This document shows, piece by piece, positions 57,420-64,000 of a stretch of DNA of 64,000 nucleotides. Every line of letters starts with the position of its first letter. Within the stretch, counting starts at the first letter, position 1. The DNA is from Ostrinia nubilalis (taxonomy: Eukaryota > Arthropoda > Insecta > Lepidoptera > Crambidae), in NCBI RefSeq assembly GCF_963855985.1, contig NC_087109.1:454001-518000 (forward strand). Reading direction: 5' to 3'. The position numbers were made by a program, and so were the translations under genes. The notes beneath the pieces were generated by a model. It was not told the origin of the DNA, searched no databases, and saw only the letters and a list, made by a program, of their open reading frames with translations.

Positions 57420-58033
57420 TAAAGCGCTAGACCTATAGTAGTATTACTATCGTAGGTATACAGATTTTATAAACGGTTTGTTTATTTCCTTAAGTCGTCG
57501 AACTCTATGCGGCTTGAGCGTTGCGTACTGATACCTGTACTATTACTTATTCTGTGGTACTGAATAATAATATTCTTGGACAGCGCCATCTAGTCCCAAA
57601 GTAAGCAAACGTTGTTGTTTACACATAATTAAGTAAGTCAACGGTTATGAAGTACCTAAATTAAGTACCACTCATAGATATTATTATCCTACCAAAAACA
57701 TAAAATGTAAAAAAGGAGAGTCAAGTTCAATACAAAAAATAATTATGCGTGGCTGTGGGATTCGCCGCAAAAAGAATGGAGATCTAAAAGAGTGCCAAGT
57801 TCTATGCAAAATCCAAATAAAGGAACAAAATTATTTGAATTGGCCAATTTTTTATTTTCTTATATTTTCTGATATTTCCGTATATTTTGCGATTATAACA
57901 TAAATTATAATCTGCTCACAATTGATTATTAGCTACCTTCCTAATAGATTTTGCTTTGTATTAGTAATGACTTTCCCTACAAGTGTAAATGATTGAGACC
58001 TTTTCCTTAAAAGTTTTATTTATTGGTAGTTGC
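57420..58033. other. Spacer downstream of Kazal-2
   Basis: CAGCGCCATCTAGTCCCAAAG (57582) resembles the SINE body at 3013. The segment 57968-58033 is the Kazal-2 3' UTR, with AATAAA (minus) at 58020-58015 and again at 58024-58019; it is similar to the Kazal-3 3' UTR at 61950-62025. Confidence 0.6.
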
Positions 58034-59248
58034 TCAGTCTTCTTCGTCGTCTTGGTCGTCAGGTACTTTTGTTGGGTAACGGGGAACTATGCCGCATTGG
58101 CCGTTATTCTTCCACTTTGCGCCGGCGCACTGCATTCTGTAAATGAGAAAACAGCATTGATGTGAATAGGCAAAGGCATACTAAATCGACTAAAAACGGT
58201 ACTGAAAAATAAGGATCTATAGTCTGGTCTGTGAGCACGTAGAATTTTGTCCAATGACCCCAAGCTACCCATCCTTATCGCTCGCGCGTAATATAATTAC
58301 GCGTCGCTGCTGTCGCGACTGTGCGACGGGCGCCCGCAGTGAGTGTGCGAGCGTGACAGCAACATAATTACGCGCGAAAATTCTACGTGCTCACAGACCG
58401 GGCTTTACTTATCTGTATGTACGTACAGTCAGCATCAAATAGTTCGTTACACCCAAAGTAGCCAAAAAGTTCGCAAACGTCTTTGTTACAATAGGAATAA
58501 GGTTGTCAACTTTTTGGCCACTTTGGGTTTTGCGAACTATTTGACGCTGACTGTACCTATCCATCTCTTGTACTACTTTTAATGCAAATAAATACTCTAA
58601 GAGTAGGCGCACACCGTTGATTTTTCTTCGGCCGATAGTTTAGTCGGGCAGTTGATCAGTATGGGCATGTATGGGAGTGCGCACACTACGCCGATTCGAT
58701 TTGGCCGATTCTTCATACAATTTAAAATCGGGCACAACTATCGGCCAACTAAAAATCAACGGTGTGCGCCTACTCTAAGGCTGGGTTGCACTATCTTACT
58801 TTAACTTTAACAAACGTCTAAAGTCTGTCAAACTCCATATAAACACCTGTTATAGAGTCATTGTTAAAATAAGGTGGTACAACTCAGCCTAACGATTCTA
58901 TTTTATTCTATTCTATTATGATAAAACGGACTAACAAGCTAAAGTGGCAATAGGCAGGGCACATAGAACGCAGGACTGACGGCCGATAGAGCAGCAACAC
59001 CAACAAGGTGGACCGACGACCTTAAAAAGGTCGCTACCAACGGGTCATTATGGAAATCATTGAAGGCGGCCTATGATCAGCTGTCATAGAAGGCTGAAAT
59101 CATAATGATGATGAGCCATTTCTCTGCTGTTGCCGATTCCGATTCCGGGTATTCTCAATTTCATCTTAGACCTGACCATCATCAGGTACGATGCAGAAAG
59201 AGCTACCACTTTTATATCCCAACTTAATATTATAAATGCGAAAGTAAC

Positions 59249-59285
<37 letters not shown>

Positions 59286-60111
59286 TACGCTTTCCCGCTT
59301 AAACCTCGCAACCGATTTTGATGAAATTTGGCATAGAGATAGTTTGAGTCCCGGGAAAGAACATAGGATAGTTTTTATCCCGGTTTTTGAAACAGGGACG
59401 CGCGCGATAAAGTTTTTCTGTGACAGACAAAATTCCACGCAGGCGAAGCCGCGGGCGGAAAGCTAGTTATAAATAAAAAGAAAGAATAAATATAAAGTGT
59501 ATACTGACTTGCACAAGTTCCGGTATGTCTTGCCGTTGGTGGCACACACGGGTTTGTATCCAGGTTGACAGTTATTGCAGTCGATGGCATCAGCCGTCAT
59601 AAAGCTTGTGATGATCAGCACCAGGGCCAGGGCTGAAAATAAATATGTGAATAAATATCCTTGGACATTTTACAAGAAATGTTATGGTGTGAGAGAGCTG
59701 ATCTTCCCGTCACTTGTCCCTATGTCTGAGAGTCCTCCACCTGGACATGAACTCCCCTGGCTTACCTGGAACTCTTTAAATAGACGCAGGTCGGTCGCAG
59801 TAAGGACAATCTGTTCAGTTGGGTATTCTGGGATGGCTCAAACTTGGAGTGCAAGTGCGGTTTTGTTTCCCAGTCGATGAAGCACGTGATGTCGTGCCCA
59901 GCGTGCCTAAACAACTGCACCCGGGAAGATTTAATAAATGCTTCTGACAACGCCACTCTTATAGCGGAGTTTTGGGCTGACACTATAGGTTTGTTGTTGA
60001 CACGACAAGAACATATTTTTATATTGCAACTCTAGTTCCAACCTAAGCAAAGCTTGTCTTTACTATGGGTACTAGATAACGGATGCACTTACCAAAGTAA
60101 AATAACTTCAT
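58034..60111 (-). CDS. Kazal-type serine protease inhibitor 2 (81 aa, 3 exons)
   Basis: Exons 60093-60111, 59509-59632 and 58034-58136 with GT-AG introns, phases 1 and 2, give 81 aa. Residues 1-22 are a signal peptide (MKLFYFALAL... ending TADA). The Kazal cysteines read DCNNC, PVC, NGKTYRNLC, QC and NGQC: spacing C-x2-C-x7-C-x10-C-x3-C-x10-C, one residue longer than its neighbours between the first two. The residue aligned with P1 is Pro (C-Q-P), unusual for an active inhibitor. After the sixth Cys comes a 19-residue tail ending in DDQDDEED, absent from Kazal-1. Poly(A) signal AATAAA lies ~10 nt past the stop. Intron 2 (1.37 kb) is filled with four MITEs, an RTE relic and a Helitron; intron 1 has a LINE fragment. 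Role: secreted protease inhibitor or, with the altered site, a binding or decoy protein (inference). Confidence 0.88.
58221..58405. mobile_element. MITE (GGTCTGTGAGCACGTAGAAT ends) in Kazal-2 intron 2
   Basis: Inverted ends containing GGTCTGTGAGCACGTAGAAT on both sides, with inner TAATTACGCG repeats. 185 bp. Confidence 0.85.
58423..58556. mobile_element. MITE (GTACAGTCAGC ends) in Kazal-2 intron 2
   Basis: GTACAGTCAGCATCAAATAG and complement (one mismatch), continuing through TTCG and CCCAAAGT. 134 bp. Confidence 0.85.
58600..58776. mobile_element. MITE family F, copy 3, in Kazal-2 intron 2
   Basis: AGAGTAGGCGCACACCGTTG inverted ends, near-perfect. Directly abuts the next MITE. Confidence 0.9.
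58779..58890. mobile_element. MITE family A, copy 3, in Kazal-2 intron 2
   Basis: GGCTGGGTTGCACTATCTTA to the complement of AGGCTGAGTTGTACCACC. Confidence 0.85.
58918..59117 (+). mobile_element. Decayed RTE 3' end in Kazal-2 intron 2
   Basis: AAGCTAAAGTGGCAATAGGC, AAGGTGGACCGACGACC and a final ATGATGATGAG; internally deleted. Confidence 0.75.
59217..59466 (+). mobile_element. Non-autonomous Helitron (young subfamily) in Kazal-2 intron 2
   Basis: Starts TCCCAACTTAATATTATAAA, ends GCGGGCGGAAAGCTAG before T; near-identical to 9330-9562, with a longer (TCTG)n tract. Ends 43 bp from exon 2. Confidence 0.9.
59745..60025 (+). pseudogene. LINE C-terminal fragment in Kazal-2 intron 1
   Basis: With a frame change near 59840 it encodes WNSLNRRRS and then LECKCGFVSQSMKHVMSCPA and CTREDLINASDNATLIAEF, a Cys/His C-terminal region found after the RT in several insect non-LTR elements. 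No tail was recognised. Confidence 0.7.
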
Positions 60112-60140
60112 TTTCAATAACGGAAAATACCTTTGAGCAC

Positions 60141-60191
60141 TTCACAATGTGATTAATAACTATCTGTTTTCATAGTTGAACTGCTTTTATA
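60141..60191 (-). promoter_or_regulatory. Kazal-2 promoter: TATA box and conserved palindromic block
   Basis: Minus-strand TATAAAAGC starts at 60191. TTCACAATGTGA at 60141-60152 is shared with Kazal-3 (63669-63680), ~30 nt before the ATG. Confidence 0.65.
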
Positions 60192-60316
60192 CTGCTAGAT
60201 GCCGAAAAACAATACCCCAACCTTCTTGCTTTTTGCGTCACGCATTAAAAATAAATGAAACTTATGTAAATATGTACAGGTGTTGGTTTTCAATCGAAAA
60301 GGTTTTATTATTTTAA

Positions 60317-60422
60317 GGCTGGGTTGCACCATCTTATTTTAACTTTGACAAACCTCAAAAATCTGTCAAACTCCATACAAAAAGCACCGCTTACCGTTAA
60401 AGTTAGGTGGTGCAACGCAGCC
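60317..60422. mobile_element. MITE family A, copy 4
   Basis: GGCTGGGTTGCACCATCTTA and the complement of GGCTGCGTTGCACCACCT bound ~106 bp. Confidence 0.85.
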
Positions 60423-61679
60423 TAAGAATCACGAATTCAAATCTGCGAGCTATGAATCATTTTGGCAATAATACTGAATAGTAAGTTAAATATTAGTAAG
60501 CATTATAAAACCATTTTCTATGTACTGCTGGGCATATTTAGAGATCTATTGTAGCGTTTGTACGCATCGCTTGTGACAGATTCTTGCGACAGTCTGGTAC
60601 TGGTGGATTAGCAAGCTGAAGTGGCAATAAAACCTTGCATTCAGAACTGACGCACAGTGGATCGAAATGGCTATAAAGTGGACATAGGAATTTTTTCCGG
60701 AAAATCGAATTTTAAAAATTGCCAATCGATAGTCCTTTGCTCACTCATCACGACATGTCATATCACATTTTTCTCTAAACCCGATACTTTAGCTAAAAAA
60801 AATTAATTTGTGTTTTTTTTTGTATGAAACGAGACATGAAGTACTAATTTTCTCCGAAGACCTGCTAGATCGTGACTTGAAACAACCTAAGTCGCTATAA
60901 CTGCATTATTTACTAATATTCTAAGCTATTTCCAGCTGCTCCAAACCGCAACTTGGCCTGTTAAACGATTCCGAAAAAAAATTAAAATTGACTCTTCTTG
61001 TAATTGTATTTTAGTTCTTTTTTTTTAGAAAAAGCGTTAGGTGACATTGTTATCTATTCTCAGAATATGTTAAACCCTTTCTTTCCTATTAGCACATGAC
61101 TTTTAAACAACAATGAAGTTACACATACCTCGTAATTAACGTGTTTTGCAAATAAGCAGATAATGGTCAGGGGTGGGGGTAAAAAACAGATAAAGATTGT
61201 TTATTTTTTTTAAATTTAGTTTGGGCTGTGTAACGTCACCAATAACATTCAACTTTAAATGCCTTTTTAACATGTAATTACAATGGAAGCTATTGTGAAT
61301 AATAAAGATTTGTTCGTAGTCTTAAGAAAGAAATACGTTTGAATCTTTGATAGACAGTGAGGAACTTTATAATTACCTTTTGCAGAAAATGGTACATTTG
61401 ACAGAAGAAAACAGTGTTAAGTTAAAAAAGTTTTGCCGGAATTTTTGTACCTACTTATCTTAATGGACGATGGACAAACTGTCATCTATCTCTTTCCCAA
61501 TTTTTTTAAATAGCTTAGCGACAGTCTAAAATCTGTTATTGTGCCCCGCTGGGTAAATTCCAAGAGACCATCGCAATTTGTTCCATTTGTTCGTATGACA
61601 TTCCAAATTTTGTTACCTACGGACGTCTACGCACGTGAGTTTTATTTAATTTGCAATATAAACTTACGAATATAGTCTA
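60423..61679. other. Spacer between Kazal-3 and Kazal-2
   Basis: A scrap of RTE (GGATTAGCAAGCTGAAGTGG) occurs at 60606-60625. No inhibitor exon was found in the remainder. Confidence 0.45.
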
Positions 61680-61900
61680 CTAGCTTTCCGCACGCGGCGT
61701 CGCCCGCGTGGAATTTTGTCTGTCACAGAAAAGCTTTATCGCGCGCGCCCCTGTTTCAAAAACTGGGATAAAAACTATCCTATGTCCTTTCCCGGGACTC
61801 CAACTATCTCTATGCCAAATTCCATCAAAATCGGTTCAGTGGTTTAGTCGTGAAAGCAAGACAGACAGAGTTACTTTCGCATTTATAATATTAGTATAGA
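61680..61900 (-). mobile_element. Non-autonomous Helitron (young subfamily relative)
   Basis: CTAGCTTTCCGCACGCGGCG at left; TTTATAATATTAGTATAGA at right. Confidence 0.9.
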
Positions 61901-62049
61901 TACAATCGAGTATACCTAATAAGTATTGTTTTGTCTTTCAGTATATGTAATGACTTTCCTTACGAGTGTAAATGATACATTAGACCTTTTCCTTAAACGT
62001 TTATTTATTGGTACAAATGCTCAGTTCATGTGTCTTGACTTGTTCACAA

Positions 62050-63633
62050 TTAAAACGAGCTGTCACTTCCACAAGCGCCTTTATGCTTCAACTTAGCGCC
62101 TGCGCATCCCAATCTGTGAATATGAAATAAGTATTGATATAAAAGGGAATCTGTCCGCCGAGTCACCAATAAAAGAGAGCGTATAAGGCGACTAATTAAA
62201 AGAAAGCAAGCGAAAGGTTCGATTCCCGCCTTAGGCAGTTCGATATTTTCAAGTTATTTATAACTAGCTTTCCGCCCGCGGCTTCACCCGCGTGGATTTT
62301 TGTCTTTTTTTTTTTTAATGTGACAGGAGGCAAACGAGCAGACGGATCACCTGATGGTAAGTGATTACCGTCGCCCATAGACACCCGCAGACCCAGGGGC
62401 GTTACAGGTGCGTTGCCGGCCTTTAAGGTGAAGATACGCTCTCCTCCTCGAAGCTTGCAGGTCGTATCCGTCCGGAAACACCACAGACGACAGCCCATTC
62501 CACAGTTTGGTTGTACGGGGCAGGAAGTTTCTGGAGAAACGTACTGTACGTACGTCTATCACAGAAAAACTTTATCGCGCGCGTTCTTGTTTCAAAAACC
62601 GGGATAAAAACTATCCTATGTCCTTTTCCGGGACTCACTCAAACTATCTGTATGCCAGGCCATCAAGCCAAATACCACCAGAGTCAGAACTATAAGTAAA
62701 TATATAAAATCCAGAGTATATACTAACTGGCACGAGTTGCTGTAAGTCTGTCCATTGGTGGAACACACAGGGTCGAACACAGCCGGGCAGATGCAGGCTG
62801 CGTCAGCCGTCATCATGCTTGCGATGAACATCACCAGAGTCAGGGCTGAAAGTCGATATAATTAAATATATGCTAGAAGATAAAACTGTCTGACGGTCCA
62901 ATCATCTGTCCTCCAAAGCCTCATTTATCATTATTATCATCATCATCATTTCAGCCATAGGACGTCCACTGCTGAATATAGGCCTCCCCCAATGCTTTCC
63001 ATGTTGATCGAGTGGTAGCGGCCTGCGTCCAGAGAAGAGAGGAGGTCAATCGTCCAATCGAACTCGGCTGGGCAGCGTTCGAGAAACTACGCAACATCTT
63101 TTCGTCCAAATGCCTGAAGAAACTCGGAAACGTGGCCTCTCACTATAGGCCTTGTACAGAAGCTCAAATTATTTATTCATTAGAAATAAATCGCGTTAAA
63201 TCATTTAAATAAACAGTATGAGGTATTTTAATCATCTAAATTTAATTCTACTCATAGGTGTCGTAATCTTAGGTACTTACCTCGTATTCATTTGAAAAAT
63301 ATACATAATTTTTACCGATAAGGAAGTTTTTCAAATACCTACCACGTTACCAATATTTTCGGGGATTACCCTACACGCACACAAAATCAAGAAATTCTCA
63401 CTCTACTTATTGTTTGTATTTAACAAGATAATAAGTTTGCGTAACTTTTTTATCAACCGAATTGTTGTGTTCTGGCAGTTGAAGGAAAAGTAACTGCTAG
63501 TTCCTCTTTAGTTGAGGATTTCTGATGAAGCTCGCGTCTTCGGCCTGATCATCACTTTCCATTAGAGAGAAGAGATTCCTCGTCGTGGATAAGAAAAAAA
63601 CTGCATGTACTCACCATAGTAAAATAGCTTCAT
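62050..63633 (-). CDS. Kazal-type serine protease inhibitor 3 (66 aa, 3 exons)
   Basis: Exons 63615-63633, 62728-62845 and 62050-62113 with GT-AG introns, phases 1 and 2, give 66 aa. The signal peptide is MKLFYYALTL... ending TADA (~22 aa). Mature: ACIC, then PVC, NGQTYSNSC, LGC and KGAC, with spacing C-x-C-x7-C-x10-C-x3-C-x10-C, and a short tail GSDSSF. Aligned P1 is Ala (C-P-A). Exon 1 differs from Kazal-2 exon 1 by few codons, and the 3' UTRs are alike (CCTTTTCCTTAAA; AATAAA on minus at 62005-62000), so the two arose by tandem duplication. The promoter has TTTAAAAGC where Kazal-2 has TATAAAAGC. Intron 2 holds a Helitron split by a LINE, plus a SINE relic; intron 1 holds a rearranged RTE and a partial SINE. 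Confidence 0.88.
62205..62263 (+). repeat. tRNA-like SINE relic in Kazal-3 intron 2
   Basis: GGTTCGATTCCCGCC (B box) followed by TTAGGCAGTTCGATATTTTC and AAGTTATTTATAA, the same tail as one arm of the hairpin at 53934-54030. Confidence 0.55.
62264..62660 (-). mobile_element. Helitron in Kazal-3 intron 2, split by a LINE; 5' end lost
   Basis: CTAGCTTTCCGCCCGCGGCT at the left; resumes at 62554 with CACAGAAAAACTTTATCGCG and stops near TATGCCA at ~62658. Confidence 0.85.
62306..62553 (-). mobile_element. Poly(A)-tailed LINE 3' end inside the Helitron
   Basis: Plus-strand T-run at the left is the poly(A) of a minus-strand element. On the minus strand it encodes FSRNFLPRTTKLWNGLSS and LKGRQRTCNAPGSAGVYGRR before a stop. 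GTCT repeats at 62302-62305 and 62554-62557. Confidence 0.85.
62934..63175. mobile_element. RTE copy with inverted 5' part in Kazal-3 intron 1
   Basis: 62934-63030 is the minus-strand RTE 3' end ((CAT)n, then GGACGTCCACTGCTGAATAT). From ~63032 the plus strand encodes an upstream RTE segment (NRPIELGWAAFEKLRNIFSS). The two parts belong to one family but face opposite ways. Confidence 0.75.
63465..63597 (+). mobile_element. Partial SINE with poly(A) in Kazal-3 intron 1
   Basis: CTTCGGCCTGATCATCACTT and CGTCGTGGATAAGAAAAAAA match the complement of 14212-14370. Head missing; ends 18 bp from exon 1. Confidence 0.65.
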
Positions 63634-63668
63634 TTTTAAATCGTAAACAGGAAAAACCTCGTGCGCAG

Positions 63669-63713
63669 TTCACAATGTGAGTGATGTAGTCTTCTTAGCG
63701 TATTTGCTTTTAA
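63669..63713 (-). promoter_or_regulatory. Kazal-3 promoter: degenerate TATA and conserved palindromic block
   Basis: TTCACAATGTGA at 63669-63680 matches Kazal-2; TTTAAAAGC starts at 63713 on minus where Kazal-2 has TATAAAAGC. Confidence 0.55.
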
Positions 63714-63890
63714 ACTCTAAGGAGCAGGAAAACCTACCATATTTACCTGGTGACTCATTGTGTAGGTACTTTTTGTCAATTTGTCATTATTGTTAAGCAA
63801 TATTAGGGTTGCGTAAAGAATGTACGCAATTTTTTCTTAATGCTGTAGATAGAAAATTTTACTCAAAGAAAATTTTCCTTTATTTTTTAA

Positions 63891-64000
63891 CTAGCGGCCG
63901 CCCGCGACTTCGTTCGCGTGGATCCCGTTTTACCCCCTTCATCTATCTTACGCGGTTTAGATACAAATGTTTTTTCCCGCTAACTCCCGTTCCCGTGGGA
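63891..64000 (-). mobile_element. Helitron 3' part, cut by the window end
   Basis: CTAGCGGCCGCCCGCGACTT, then CATCTATCTTACGCGGTTTA; matches the complement of 55270-55372. Confidence 0.85.

Overview
This window is animal nuclear DNA, most likely from a moth or butterfly (Lepidoptera). It is AT-rich, has no operons or dense coding, and its few genes have GT-AG introns. It is crowded with repeats of kinds common in Lepidoptera: short Helitrons ending in a GC hairpin plus CTAG, RTE 3' ends with (GAT)n tails, tRNA-headed SINEs, and many terminal-inverted-repeat MITEs. The species cannot be named from the sequence alone.

Host genes. The clear protein-coding content is a tandem array of three small secreted Kazal-type serine-protease inhibitors, all on the minus strand (51.2-54.6, 58.0-60.1 and 62.0-63.6 kb). 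Each has the same three-exon layout: a short exon with ATG and the start of the signal peptide, an exon with the rest of the signal and four Kazal cysteines, and an exon with the last two cysteines. Intron phases are 1 and 2 in all three. The products are 58, 81 and 66 aa. They share flanking UTR blocks but differ in C-terminal tail and predicted reactive site. A possible first coding exon of an unrelated plus-strand gene lies at 30.33 kb; no other exon of it was found.

Layout. 1-6 kb is mostly plain intergenic DNA with one Helitron and one SINE. 6.08-8.00 kb is a 1.9 kb foldback element with ~870-bp arms, each arm holding two diverged copies of one module. 8-30 kb is intergenic DNA studded with Helitrons, MITEs, hAT elements with 8-bp duplications, SINEs and LINE 3' ends. 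30.9-38.64 kb is a nearly complete CR1-like LINE (ORF1: PHD-like finger, coiled coil, esterase-like domain, two PCNA-binding-like motifs; ORF2: endonuclease and RT). It is split by a 2.9-kb inverted-repeat element that itself holds a decayed LINE. 39.96-46.26 kb is a young non-autonomous LTR retrotransposon on the minus strand, with 1482-bp LTRs, a primer-binding site, a polypurine tract and no gag-pol. It sits inside a Helitron that sits inside an older LINE. 47.7-51 kb has more foldback and MITE elements. 51-64 kb is the Kazal array, whose introns and spacers are heavily loaded with transposons.

The three inhibitors probably act outside the cell, in gut, hemolymph or silk; the exact site is inference. 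Most of the rest is transposon history, and many nested insertions can be ordered in time because their target-site duplications are still readable.
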